Positions 7,132-16,877 of a stretch of 64,000 nucleotides of DNA are shown piece after piece. Position numbers and translations under genes: made by a program. Where the stretch lies: positions 1,391,847 to 1,455,846 of the forward strand of contig NZ_CP041352.1 of NCBI RefSeq assembly GCF_009746125.1, given 5' to 3'. The DNA comes from Casimicrobium huifangae (GTDB lineage Bacteria > Pseudomonadota > Gammaproteobacteria > Burkholderiales > Casimicrobiaceae). The stretch's first letter is position 1. Each line of letters opens with the position of its first letter. The notes below the pieces were generated by a model that did no database searches, was not told where the DNA came from, and worked only from the letters and a program-made list of their open reading frames with translations.

Positions 7132-8874
7132 ATGTCACAGACTCCGAATGCTCACGGTCAACAGACGTTGACGGGCGCAGAAATCGTCGTTCGCTGCCTC
7201 GCGGAAGAAAAGGTCGACTTTGTGTTCGGCTATCCCGGCGGCGCCGTGCTCAATATCTACGACGAAATTTTCAAACAGGATTCGTTCAAGCACGTGCTGG
7301 TCCGGCATGAGCAGGCGGCCGTACATGCGGCGGATGCGTATTCGCGCTCGTCGCAGCGGATCGGCGTCTGCCTCGTCACCAGCGGCCCCGGCGTGACCAA
7401 CGCGGTCACCGGCATCGCCACGGCGTACATGGACTCGATCCCGATGGTGATCATCAGCGGCCAGGTGCCGACGCACGCGATCGGTCAGGACGCTTTTCAG
7501 GAATGCGACACGGTCGGCATCACCCGCCCCTGTGTGAAGCACAACTTCCTGGTCAAGGACGTCAAGGACCTGGCCTCAACGATGAAGAAGGCCTTCTTCA
7601 TCGCCTCCACCGGTCGCCCCGGCCCGGTGCTGGTCGACATCCCGAAGGATGTGACCATGAACAGCTGCAAGTTCGAGTACCCGAAAGAAGTGGTCATGCG
7701 CAGCTACAACCCCACCGGCAAGGGGCATAGCGGCCAAATCAAGAAGGCCGTGCAGTTGCTGCTCGACGCCAAGCGCCCGATGATCTACGCCGGCGGCGGC
7801 GTGGTGCTGAACGATGCCGCGCCGCAGCTGACCAAGCTGGTTCGTCTGCTCGGCGCTCCAGTCACCAATACGCTGATGGGCCTGGGTGGTTTCCCGGCGA
7901 GCGACCCGCAATCGCTCGGCATGCCGGGCATGCACGGCACCTACGAAGCCAATCAGGCGATGCAGGACTGCGACGTGCTGCTCGCCGTTGGCGCCCGCTT
8001 TGACGACCGCGTGATCGGCAATCCGGGCCACTTCTTCCGCGACGGCCGCAAGATCATCCATATCGACATCGACCCGTCGTCCATCTCCAAGCGCGTCAAG
8101 GTTGACGTGCCAATCGTGGGCTACGTCAGGGACGTGCTCGATGAAATGCTGGCGCAACTGCAAGCCACCGACAAGCGGCCCGATGCCGCTGCGCTGAAGA
8201 CTTGGTGGACCCGCATCAAGGAATGGCAAGGCAAGAACTGCCTGGCGTTCAAGCCGGCGAAGCCCGATGGCAAGATCAAGCCGCAGGCCGTCGTGCAGGC
8301 GCTCTGGAAGGCGACGGGCGGCGACGCCATCATCACCAGTGACGTCGGCCAGCACCAGATGTGGGCCGCGCAGTATTACCCGTTCAACAAGCCGCGCCGC
8401 TGGATCAATTCTGGCGGACTGGGAACGATGGGCGTGGGCATTCCTTATGCGATGGGCGCGCAACTGGCGAACCCGGACGCGACGGTCGCCTGCATCACCG
8501 GCGAGGGCAGCGTGCAGATGTGCATTCAGGAGCTCTCGACCTGCAAGCAGTATCACATCCCGATGAAGATCATCAACCTGAACAACCGCTCGCTCGGCAT
8601 GGTGCGGCAGTGGCAGGAGTTCTTCTACGGTAACCGTTACGCCGAGAGCTACATGGATGCGCTGCCTGATTTCGTCAAGCTCGCCGAGGCCTATGGCCAC
8701 GTCGGCATGAAGATCGAGAAGGCGGGTGACGTCGAAGGCGCCCTCAAGGAAGCCATCAAGCTCAAGGACCGTCTGGTGTTCATGGACTTCATCACCGACG
8801 AAACCGAGAACGTGTTCCCGATGGTGCCGGGCGGCAAGGGCCTCACCGAAATGATCCTCGCGGAGGAGCTCTAA
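7132..8874 (+). CDS. ilvI: Acetolactate synthase, large (catalytic) subunit
   Basis: A 580-residue thiamine-diphosphate enzyme that condenses two pyruvates to acetolactate, or pyruvate with 2-oxobutyrate, the first common step of Val/Leu/Ile synthesis. The N-terminal domain has VFGYPGGAVLNIYD and the catalytic glutamate in RHEQAAVHAADAYSR. The middle FAD-binding domain has GARFDDRV, and the C-terminal ThDP motif runs from GEGSVQMC to LNNRSLGMVRQWQ. Start ATG 7132 is chosen because GAGGAAG lies just before it and all family homology begins there; the open frame extends upstream without homology. It is followed one base later by ilvH. The 254-base upstream leader shows no obvious branched-chain leader peptide. 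Confidence 0.96.
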   Translation: MSQTPNAHGQQTLTGAEIVVRCLAEEKVDFVFGYPGGAVLNIYDEIFKQDSFKHVLVRHEQAAVHAADAYSRSSQRIGVCLVTSGPGVTNAVTGIATAYMDSIPMVIISGQVPTHAIGQDAFQECDTVGITRPCVKHNFLVKDVKDLASTMKKAFFIASTGRPGPVLVDIPKDVTMNSCKFEYPKEVVMRSYNPTGKGHSGQIKKAVQLLLDAKRPMIYAGGGVVLNDAAPQLTKLVRLLGAPVTNTLMGLGGFPASDPQSLGMPGMHGTYEANQAMQDCDVLLAVGARFDDRVIGNPGHFFRDGRKIIHIDIDPSSISKRVKVDVPIVGYVRDVLDEMLAQLQATDKRPDAAALKTWWTRIKEWQGKNCLAFKPAKPDGKIKPQAVVQALWKATGGDAIITSDVGQHQMWAAQYYPFNKPRRWINSGGLGTMGVGIPYAMGAQLANPDATVACITGEGSVQMCIQELSTCKQYHIPMKIINLNNRSLGMVRQWQEFFYGNRYAESYMDALPDFVKLAEAYGHVGMKIEKAGDVEGALKEAIKLKDRLVFMDFITDETENVFPMVPGGKGLTEMILAEEL

Positions 8875-8875
8875 G

Positions 8876-9367
8876 ATGCGCCACATCCTCTCCATCCTGA
8901 TCGAGAACGAACCGGGCGCGCTGTCGCGCGTAGTCGGCCTGTTCTCGGCGCGTGGTTACAACATCGACTCGTTGTCGGTATCCACCACCGAAGACACCAC
9001 GATGAGCCGCATGACCATCGTGACGCATGGCTCCGACGATGTCATCGAGCAGATCACCAAACAGTTGAACAAGCTGATCGAGGTCATCAAGGTAGTCGAC
9101 CTGACCGACGGCAACCACATCGAGCGCGAGCTGATGCTGGTGAAAGTCCGCGCCGCCGGCAAGGACCGTGACGAAATGAAGCGCATGGCGGACATCTTCC
9201 GTGGCCGCATTTTGGACGTCACCGACAAAAGTTACACGGTGGAGCTCACCGGCGACAGCGACAAACTCGACGCATTCATCGCCGCCATCGAGCCAGGCGT
9301 GATTCTGGAAACGGTACGCACCGGTGCTTCGGGAATCGGACGTGGCGAACGGATCCTGAAAATTTAG
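8876..9367 (+). CDS. ilvH: Acetolactate synthase, small (regulatory) subunit
   Basis: A 163-residue protein with an N-terminal ACT domain (LSILIENEPGALSRVVGLFS, then NIDSLSV) and a C-terminal ALS_ss domain. It binds the catalytic subunit, raises its activity and gives valine feedback inhibition. It starts one base after the ilvI stop, so the two are translationally coupled and made in a fixed ratio. It is of normal length for the family, with no oddities. Confidence 0.96.
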   Translation: MRHILSILIENEPGALSRVVGLFSARGYNIDSLSVSTTEDTTMSRMTIVTHGSDDVIEQITKQLNKLIEVIKVVDLTDGNHIERELMLVKVRAAGKDRDEMKRMADIFRGRILDVTDKSYTVELTGDSDKLDAFIAAIEPGVILETVRTGASGIGRGERILKI

Positions 9368-9392
9368 CGCGGCGTTGCCGCTAAGGACGAAA

Positions 9393-10536
<1,144 letters not shown>

Positions 10537-10605
10537 CCATTGCGTGTCCCCGCCAAGGTAGGGCATCATGGCCGATGCGCAAGTATGCGCACCGGCCTCC
10601 GAAGC

Positions 10606-10634
10606 TAAAAAGCAGCCGCAGGGCTGCTTTTTTT
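10606..10634 (+). terminator. Rho-independent terminator of ilvC
   Basis: AAAAAGCAGCC, loop, GGCTGC and a run of seven T. It lies 70 bases after the ilvC stop. An almost identical terminator follows at 10785-10813, as part of a tandem duplication of the ilvC end. Confidence 0.9.
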
Positions 10635-10648
10635 CACGCTTCAAAGTG

Positions 10649-10693
10649 CCCTGGATCAAAGCGAACAAACTCGTCGACCGCACCCGCAACTAA
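10649..10693 (+). pseudogene. Fossil 3-prime end of a second ilvC
   Basis: An in-frame stretch encodes [14 protein letters not shown] plus stop, the exact last 14 residues of the intact ilvC. Aligned codon by codon with 10492-10536, nine bases differ and all nine are silent (for example AAG/AAA, TTG/CTC, CGT/CGC). The bases after the stop (TAACC, then GTGTCCC, GGGCATCATGGCC, and the terminator) also repeat. The piece has no start codon or body of its own. Purely silent divergence implies that it was once the end of a working ilvC copy before the rest was lost or recombined away. Confidence 0.85.
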
Positions 10694-10784
10694 CCGTTGT
10701 GTGTCCCGACTACGGTCGGGCATCATGGCCATCGCGCACGGCGCCACTGCGCCGCGCTGCGGCGGGCGCGCTGGCCTTCAAAGC

Positions 10785-10813
10785 TAAAAAGCAGCCGCAG
10801 GGCTGCTTTTTTT
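10785..10813 (+). terminator. Second copy of the ilvC terminator
   Basis: Same stem as the terminator at 10606 (AAAAAGCAGCC to GGCTGCTTTTT), placed about 90 bases after the fossil ilvC stop. It belongs to the duplicated segment and gives a backup stop for ilv read-through. Confidence 0.88.
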
Positions 10814-10841
10814 ATCTCACTGGCCAAGCCTTAGCTCAAAA

Positions 10842-10870
10842 CAGAACGGCGCCCGAAGGCGCCGTTTCTG
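10842..10870 (-). terminator. Terminator of the porin gene
   Basis: Hairpin with stem GGCGCC/GGCGCC flanked by CAGAA/TTCTG. Read on the minus strand it follows the porin stop (10889) and ends in CTGTTTTG, a short T-run. It faces the ilv terminators, so the convergent genes are insulated. Confidence 0.75.
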
Positions 10871-10888
10871 GTCCGTACCGGTGCTCGA

Positions 10889-11956
10889 TCAGAAGCGGTG
10901 ACGGATACCCACCGCGAACGAGTTGCCCCGATCATAGTTGGTGATCTTGTCGTTCATGTAGACCACGTAGCCGTCGGTGCGCTTGGAGAAGTTGTAGTCG
11001 TAGCCCAGCGAGAAGGTGTCGCGCTTGCTGCCGTTGCGGGCGCTGGTGGGCGTCGTCGTCCACTTGGTGTCGGCATAACCTGCCAGCACCTTGCCGGGGC
11101 CAACAGCCATGTCGGCGCTCAGGCTCCAGGTCTTGCTCTCTGCGTTGCCAGCGGCGCCAGCGTAGTTGTCGTTGGTCGCCTTCTCATAGTTGGCGTAGAG
11201 GTTGACCGGACCGACGGCCGCTTTGCCAGCCAGCATCCAGGCCTTCTGCTGCGAGAAGCCAACGTTGACCGAGCCCACCGTACCGGCGTTCGGGTTGTTG
11301 GTGCGAACGTTGTGCACGAAACCGCCCAACGCGAACGGGCCGCGGAAGTACAGGAAGTTGGCGCCGACGTTGCGGTTGCTGCTATTGCCGGCGACTTCGC
11401 CGAACTGGTAATGCAGGTTTGCCGTGAAACCACCAAAATTCGGCGTGGTGTAGCGAACCTGATTGCTCCAGCCGGTGTCACCGGCATTGACTGCTGCCCA
11501 GCCGGTGCCGTTGAACAGAGGCACGTTGGCGTGCAGCACGATCGGCGAGAACGAGAACGAATCACCGAAGGCATTGAAGATGACGGTGGGCAGGAAGTTC
11601 GGCGCCAGATCGCGACCGAAGTGCACGGTGCCGAAGTTGCCGGTCAGGCCGATCCAGGCGTCGCGGCTGAAGGTGTTCTCGTTGCCGTTGAAGCGGCCAA
11701 ACGCACCATTGTCGCCCCGGAAAAAGCCGTCGATCTTGAACTCGGCCTTGAGGCCGCCGCCCAGATCCTCGGTGCCGCTCATGCCCCACCACGAGGTGGT
11801 CATGCCGCCTGAATTGACGACGCCGGTGCGCTTGTCGCCCGAATACTGCAGCGAGCCGGCGTAGGCATCAATCAGCCCCGACAGCACGACGTTCTGCGCA
11901 AATGCGCCGGTGGAAAGCACTGCGGCAACGGCGGCAGCAACGATTGTTTTTTTCAT
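10889..11956 (-). CDS. Outer-membrane porin, Porin_4/OmpC-like betaproteobacterial type
   Basis: A 355-residue trimeric beta-barrel porin precursor. A clear signal peptide, MKKTIVAAAVAAVLSTGAFA, with cleavage after AFA, is followed by VVLSGLIDAYAG, the usual first strand. The segment LGGGLKAEFKIDGFF and the constriction-loop region RFNGNENTFSRDAWIGL are typical. The chain ends in the aromatic-terminated strand AVGIRHRF with C-terminal Phe needed for outer-membrane assembly. It allows passive diffusion of small hydrophilic solutes. It stands alone with its own terminator. Confidence 0.95.
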   Translation of the reverse strand: MKKTIVAAAVAAVLSTGAFAQNVVLSGLIDAYAGSLQYSGDKRTGVVNSGGMTTSWWGMSGTEDLGGGLKAEFKIDGFFRGDNGAFGRFNGNENTFSRDAWIGLTGNFGTVHFGRDLAPNFLPTVIFNAFGDSFSFSPIVLHANVPLFNGTGWAAVNAGDTGWSNQVRYTTPNFGGFTANLHYQFGEVAGNSSNRNVGANFLYFRGPFALGGFVHNVRTNNPNAGTVGSVNVGFSQQKAWMLAGKAAVGPVNLYANYEKATNDNYAGAAGNAESKTWSLSADMAVGPGKVLAGYADTKWTTTPTSARNGSKRDTFSLGYDYNFSKRTDGYVVYMNDKITNYDRGNSFAVGIRHRF

Positions 11957-12289
11957 GGCTCAACCCTCTGGAGTATCGGTGTGGTGGAAGGACACAACTG
12001 CCTACGATTTAAGCACCGCTGAACCCGCAAATCGCTGACTGCCGTGCGCATAAGGGGCATAAGCGCGAGTAATGTTGCATTGCGGCAACATATTGATTTT
12101 GCACCGAAATTTGCCGCCAACGCACCATTGCAGCGCGTCAGACATGTGCGCAGCCGAAAGATTGAAACTGGTTCTTCTTTTTCACGGAACTCAACGCTGA
12201 TGAGGGCTAAGCGCCGTTTTTTTAGCAAGTCGATTTCGGCCCCAATCGCGACCGACGCCCCATTCAGACGTCATTCCAGCCGAAAGTCG
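11957..12289. other. Upstream region of the porin gene
   Basis: About 330 bases between two leftward genes. The part next to the porin (11957-12170) should carry its promoter. It includes TGTTGCATTGCGGCAACA (a dyad of TGTTGC/GCAACA near 12072-12090) that could be an operator. The distal part is the palindromic repeat copy at 12173-12292. Confidence 0.4.
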
Positions 12290-12292
12290 CTA
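12173..12292. repeat. Dispersed palindromic repeat, divergent copy
   Basis: Fits the family by spacing rather than high identity. A 34-base left arm from 12175 ends in GAGGGCT, then 19 bases, then AAGTCGATTT (12226-12235). The inverse arm (CATTCAGACGTCATTCCAG, then CGAAAGTCGC) runs to about 12292. The right edge covers the TAG stop of the quinone reductase gene. Confidence 0.65.
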
Positions 12293-13321
12293 GGCCTGCA
12301 TGACCAGTACGATCTTCCCTAAATGGGTGCCGGATTCCATCATTTGGTGCGCTTGCACGACGGCCGACAGCGCGAATTTGGCGTGAATGTGCGGGCGTAG
12401 TGCGTCCGGGTTGGCAGTGAAACGCGGCCAGACGTCTCGCGCGAGTGCCGCGGCGATGGCGGCCTTGGCTTGCTTGGGCCGTGCACGCAGCGTTGAGCCC
12501 GTCCAGGTGAGCCGACGCAACATCAGCTCCTGCATGTTCAGCTCGGCTTTGGCGCCATGCTGAAAGGCGATCTGCGCGATGCGGCCGTCGGTGGCACAGG
12601 CGGCGAGGTTTTGCTGAAAGTAAGGCGCGCCAACCATGTCGAGCACCACGTCGGCGCCGTGTCCGTCGGTCGCGGCGCGGGTTTCAGCAACGAAATCCTG
12701 CGCTTTGTAGTTGATGCCAACGTGGGCGCCGAGCGCAAGGGCGTAGTCGATCTTGCTCTGATCACCGCAGGTGACGATGACCTTGCCGGCGCCGAAGGCG
12801 CGTGCCAGCTGGATCGCCGTGGAGCCGATGCCGCTGGAGCCGCCGTGAATGAGGATCGTTTCACCTGCCTGCAGGCGCGCGCGGTCGAACACGTTGGCCC
12901 AGACGGTGAAAAACGTCTCAGGCAACGCGGCCGCTTCGACCACCGACAACCCGTGCGGGATCGGCAGGCAATGCGCGACTGGCGTCTTGCAGTATTCGGC
13001 ATAGCCACCACCGGGCGTCAATGCGCAGACGGTGTCGCCCACATGCCAACCAGTCACTGCGGCGCCGACGGCAACGATTTCGCCCGCCACCTCCAGTCCC
13101 ATCACCGGCGACGCATCGGCGGGCGGCGGGTACTTTCCGGAGCGCTGCAATACATCCGGCCGGTTGATGCCGGCGGCAGCGACGCGAATCAGCACCTCGT
13201 CGTCGGCGGGCACCGGCAGCGGCCCCTGCGCGATTTGCATGCAGGTGGGTGCGCCGCCGCTGCCGTGGTCGACATAGTGCATGGTGGCAGGCAGGGCGGG
13301 GGCGGCGGTCGGTGCAGTCAT
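12290..13321 (-). CDS. NAD(P)H:quinone oxidoreductase, PIG3/zinc-less MDR family
   Basis: About 343 residues. Medium-chain dehydrogenase/reductase fold: a GroES-like N-terminal half (RPDVLQRSGKYPPPADASPV is the family hallmark) and a Rossmann half with ILIHGGSSGIGSTAIQLARA. There are no structural-zinc cysteines, as in PIG3/QorB enzymes that reduce quinones or reactive enones with NADPH. The 13372 frame start is TTG, so ATG 13321 is preferred; a third choice is ATG 13279, right before HYVDHG. It stands alone, divergent from the ABC genes at 13424. Its stop codon lies inside the edge of a palindromic repeat. Confidence 0.88.
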   Translation of the reverse strand: MTAPTAAPALPATMHYVDHGSGGAPTCMQIAQGPLPVPADDEVLIRVAAAGINRPDVLQRSGKYPPPADASPVMGLEVAGEIVAVGAAVTGWHVGDTVCALTPGGGYAEYCKTPVAHCLPIPHGLSVVEAAALPETFFTVWANVFDRARLQAGETILIHGGSSGIGSTAIQLARAFGAGKVIVTCGDQSKIDYALALGAHVGINYKAQDFVAETRAATDGHGADVVLDMVGAPYFQQNLAACATDGRIAQIAFQHGAKAELNMQELMLRRLTWTGSTLRARPKQAKAAIAAALARDVWPRFTANPDALRPHIHAKFALSAVVQAHQMMESGTHLGKIVLVMQA

Positions 13322-13423
13322 GGCAGGCGCCTGGTGTTGGCGATGTGGAGCGAGGCTCGCATTTTCGGACAAAACAAATCTTCGCGTCAGGTGTGCCGGC
13401 GAGTTCGGCTATTGTTGACCGCT

Positions 13424-14365
13424 ATGGGGGCATTTCTCGTCAAGCGCATCCTTGCCACGATTCCGGTGCTGGTGATCGTGGCGGTCATCGTTTTCACGTT
13501 GATCCGGCTGGTGCCCGGCGACCCGGCCGCAGTGATTGCCGGCAACATGGCGACCAACGAGGACATCGCGCGCATCCGCACCGAACTCGGACTTGACCGT
13601 GGCTTTTTCACCCAGTTCCTGCTGTGGGCGAAGGGGCTGGTCAGTGGCGACCTCGGGCAGTCGTTCTTCTTCAAGAAGGAAGTGACTGCGCTGATCGCCG
13701 AACGGCTGGAGCCGACGCTCTCGCTCGCCTTCCTCACCATCGTGCTGACGGTGCTGGTAGCGGTGCCGCTTGGCACGCTGGCGGCATGGCGCCACGGCGG
13801 CTGGCTGGATCGCGCGCTGATGGGGTTCTCGGTGCTGGGCTTTTCGATTCCGGTGTTTGTGCTCGGTTACCTGTTGGTCTACTTCTTTGCGCTGAAGCTC
13901 GACTGGTTTCCGGTGCAGGGCTATCGGCCACTGCGCGAAGGGCTGTGGCCGTGGCTGCACCAGTTGCTGCTGCCGGCGATCACGCTGTCGATTGTCTATG
14001 TGGCGCTGATCGCCCGCGTCACTCGCGCCAGCGTCGCTGAAGCACTGACGGAGGACTACGTGCGCACCGCCCGCGCCAAGGGGCTGCCCGAGGCGCGCGT
14101 GCTGGTGCGCCATGCGCTGGCCAATGCGGCGGTACCCATCGTCACCGTAATCGGTATCGGCATCGCGCTGCTGATCGGTGGTGTGGTGGTGACTGAAAGC
14201 GTGTACTCGATTCCCGGCCTCGGCACGCTCACGGTCGATGCCGTGCTGGCGCGCGACTTTCCGGTCATCCAGGGAGTGATCCTGTTCTTTGCGTTTCTGT
14301 ACGTGATGGTCAATCTGCTGGTGGATCTGTCGTACCTGTTCCTTGATCCGAGGATTCGCTACTGA
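13424..14365 (+). CDS. Peptide/nickel-type ABC transporter permease, DppB-like
   Basis: A 313-residue inner-membrane permease with six predicted helices. The N-terminal LIRLVPGDPAAVIAG and the EAA loop YVRTARAKGLPEARVLVRHA are those of the DppB/OppB group. Start ATG 13424 is chosen where family homology begins (GAFLVKRIL). The stop overlaps the next ATG by one base. With the two following genes it forms a transporter for oligopeptides or similar solutes, but no binding-protein gene is adjacent. Confidence 0.93.
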   Translation: MGAFLVKRILATIPVLVIVAVIVFTLIRLVPGDPAAVIAGNMATNEDIARIRTELGLDRGFFTQFLLWAKGLVSGDLGQSFFFKKEVTALIAERLEPTLSLAFLTIVLTVLVAVPLGTLAAWRHGGWLDRALMGFSVLGFSIPVFVLGYLLVYFFALKLDWFPVQGYRPLREGLWPWLHQLLLPAITLSIVYVALIARVTRASVAEALTEDYVRTARAKGLPEARVLVRHALANAAVPIVTVIGIGIALLIGGVVVTESVYSIPGLGTLTVDAVLARDFPVIQGVILFFAFLYVMVNLLVDLSYLFLDPRIRY

Positions 14366-15252
14366 TGAAGAACGCGACGATTCAACGCGTGCTTCGTAAT
14401 GGCGCCGTGCGCTTCGGTGCCATCGTGCTCGCCGTGCTGGTGACGTTGGCGGCGCTGGCGCCGGTGCTCGGAACCGTAGACCCGGCGTGGCTGGATGCCG
14501 TCAACATGAACCAGCCCCCGATGACGAAGGCTGACTGGACCGGGCCGGACAATCAGACCGCACCGCGAACGCTCTTGATGGGTACCGACAGTTTCGGCCG
14601 CGACATCTACAGCCGGGTGCTCTATGGCACGCGCATTTCCCTCGTGGTGGGCGTCGCTGTCGCGGTGGTGGCGTTGCTCATTGGTACTTTCTTCGGTCTG
14701 ATGGCGGGCTATTTCCGCCGCGTCGACGCGGTGCTGATGCGGGTGATGGATGGCCTGATGGCGATCCCGGGCATCCTGCTCGCGATTGCGCTGGTCGCGG
14801 CGTGGGGGGCGCAGCTATCCACCGTGATCATCGCCATCGCGGTGCCGGAGATTCCGCGCGTAACGCGGCTGGTGCGTTCGCTGGTGCTCTCCATCCGCGA
14901 GGAGCCCTATATCGAAGCCGCGATTTCGATCGGCACACCGACCTGGAAAATCCTGCTGCGCCATGTGCTGCCAAATTCGATTGCACCGATGGTGGTGCAG
15001 GGCACCTACGTTTGCGCGTCCGCCATTCTGCTGGAGGCTATCCTGTCGTTCCTCGGGCTTGGCTTGCCCAGCGAGATTCCGACCTGGGGCAACATCATGG
15101 CCGAGGCGCGCGTGGTGTTCTCCAGCGCGCCACACAACATGTGGTTCCCCGGCATCTTCCTCGCGTTCACCGTGCTCGCTGTGAACCTGCTCGGCGATGG
15201 CCTGCGCGACACGCTTGACCCGAAGTTCAACAAGCGGGGGGCGCAGCGATGA
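14365..15252 (+). CDS. Peptide/nickel-type ABC transporter permease, DppC-like
   Basis: A 295-residue second permease. It has a DppC-type N-terminal helix followed by a periplasmic stretch, the GTDSFGRDIYSRVLYGTR signature (residues about 72-90), then five helices and an EAA loop with YIEAAISIGTPTWKILLRHV. It pairs with the DppB-like protein in the membrane. The ATG overlaps the previous TGA, and its last bases overlap the next ATG (GATGAG), so all three genes are translationally coupled. Confidence 0.94.
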   Translation: MKNATIQRVLRNGAVRFGAIVLAVLVTLAALAPVLGTVDPAWLDAVNMNQPPMTKADWTGPDNQTAPRTLLMGTDSFGRDIYSRVLYGTRISLVVGVAVAVVALLIGTFFGLMAGYFRRVDAVLMRVMDGLMAIPGILLAIALVAAWGAQLSTVIIAIAVPEIPRVTRLVRSLVLSIREEPYIEAAISIGTPTWKILLRHVLPNSIAPMVVQGTYVCASAILLEAILSFLGLGLPSEIPTWGNIMAEARVVFSSAPHNMWFPGIFLAFTVLAVNLLGDGLRDTLDPKFNKRGAQR

Positions 15253-16871
15253 GCGATCCGCGCCCCGCGGTCCTTTCCGTCCGCGATCTCGCGGTCGCCC
15301 TGCCACCGGGCGCCGACCGTGAACTGGCCGTGGAGCACATCAGCTTCGATGTCGGTGCCGGAGAGATCGTTTGTCTGCTCGGCGAATCAGGCTCCGGCAA
15401 ATCGGTGATCTCGTTCGCGGTGATGGGGTTGCTGCCAGACAACGTGCATGTCAGCGCGGGCGAGATTCGCCTGGGCGATACCAATCTGCTGGCCTTGACT
15501 CCGGCGCAGCTGCGCGAGTTGCGCGGCGACGAAATCGCCATGATCTTCCAGGAGCCGATGACGGCGCTGAACCCGGTGATGACCTGTGGTGCCCAGCTGG
15601 ACGAATTGCTGGCCGAACATACGTCGCTGAGCGCCGCCGAGCGGCGCAGCAAAACGCTCGCCATGTTCGAGGCCGTGAAACTGCCGGAGCCGGAGCGCAT
15701 TTTCGCCAGCTTTCCGCACCAGCTCTCGGGCGGGCAGCGGCAGCGCATCATGATCGCGATGGCGCTGATTCTGGAGCCCAAACTGCTGATCGCCGACGAG
15801 CCCACGACGGCGCTCGACGTGACCACCCAGGCCGAAGTGCTTGCGCTGATCAAGACACTGCAGCAGGAACGCGGCACGGCGGTGTTGTTCATCACGCATG
15901 ACATGGGTGTGGTGGCAGAAATTGCCGACCGCGTGGTGGTTTTGCAGCAGGGCAAGCAGGTGGAAGCAGGCCCCAAGCATGATGTGCTGCAGTCGCCGCA
16001 GGAGGACTACACGCGCATGCTGATCGCTGCAGTGCCGCCGATTGACCCGCCGGTGTTGCATCACCATTTCGCCGATGCCCCCGCGCTTTCGGTGCACAAA
16101 CTCTGCAAGACCTATTCAAGTGGCGGCTGGCTGCAAAAGCGTCGCGAGACCCGCGCAGCGACGCTGGTCAGCTTTGATGTGCGGCCCGGTGAGACGGTCG
16201 GCATCGTGGGCGAATCGGGGTCCGGCAAAAGCACGGTGGCGCGCTGTATCACCCGGCTGATTGATCCCAGTCAGGGCGAAGTGCACTTGCGTGACGTCGA
16301 ACTGCACGCCGGCTCACACGAAGCACTCAAGGCGGCGCGCAAGCGCATCCAGATTGTGTTCCAGGATCCGTATCGTTCGCTTGACCCGCGTCAGCGCGTA
16401 GGCGAGGCCATCATCGAAGGACCGGTCAATTTTGGCGTGCCGCGCGAGCAGGCGATGGCGCGGGCGCGCGAGCTGATGACCTTGGTGCGCCTGTCGCCAG
16501 ACGTATTGTCGCGCTACCCCAACGAATTCTCCGGTGGCCAGCGGCAACGCATCAGCATTGCGCGCGCGCTGGCGCTTGACCCGGAAGTGCTGATCTGCGA
16601 CGAGGCCGTGTCGGCGCTCGACGTCTCAGTGCAGGCGCAGGTGTTGAAGCTGCTGGAAGAAATCCAGAGCAAACTGAATCTCGCGATTCTCTTCATTACC
16701 CACGATCTGCGCGTCGCCGCGCAAATCTGCGATCGTGTGCTGGTGATGCAGTCGGGTATCGTAGTTGAAGAAGGCCTAACCCGGGACGTGTTCCTCGCGC
16801 CGAAGCACGACTACACCCGGCGCCTGCTCGCCAGTGCGCCAGGGCGCGAGTTCCGCTTCGCGGCGGCGTAG
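15249..16871 (+). CDS. Fused DppD-DppF-type ABC ATPase
   Basis: A 540-residue protein carrying two complete nucleotide-binding domains in tandem. The first has Walker A GESGSGKS (about residue 46), signature LSGGQRQRIMIAMA and Walker B LLIADEPTTALD. The second has Walker A GESGSGKST (about residue 319), signature FSGGQRQRISIARA and Walker B VLICDEAVSALD. Both halves have the His switch (ITHD). It powers the two permeases above. The fusion removes the need for separate DppD and DppF. Unlike most dpp/opp operons there is no substrate-binding gene before or after. Confidence 0.94.
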   Translation: MSDPRPAVLSVRDLAVALPPGADRELAVEHISFDVGAGEIVCLLGESGSGKSVISFAVMGLLPDNVHVSAGEIRLGDTNLLALTPAQLRELRGDEIAMIFQEPMTALNPVMTCGAQLDELLAEHTSLSAAERRSKTLAMFEAVKLPEPERIFASFPHQLSGGQRQRIMIAMALILEPKLLIADEPTTALDVTTQAEVLALIKTLQQERGTAVLFITHDMGVVAEIADRVVVLQQGKQVEAGPKHDVLQSPQEDYTRMLIAAVPPIDPPVLHHHFADAPALSVHKLCKTYSSGGWLQKRRETRAATLVSFDVRPGETVGIVGESGSGKSTVARCITRLIDPSQGEVHLRDVELHAGSHEALKAARKRIQIVFQDPYRSLDPRQRVGEAIIEGPVNFGVPREQAMARARELMTLVRLSPDVLSRYPNEFSGGQRQRISIARALALDPEVLICDEAVSALDVSVQAQVLKLLEEIQSKLNLAILFITHDLRVAAQICDRVLVMQSGIVVEEGLTRDVFLAPKHDYTRRLLASAPGREFRFAAA

Positions 16872-16877
16872 AACGCA

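Noticed and set aside
7576-8895. 439-codon leftward frame opposite ilvI
   Set aside because: Antisense shadow of a strongly conserved gene, with no recognisable domain.
12557-13423. Long + strand frame leading into the DppB-like permease
   Set aside because: It runs opposite the quinone reductase gene; the permease family start is at 13424.
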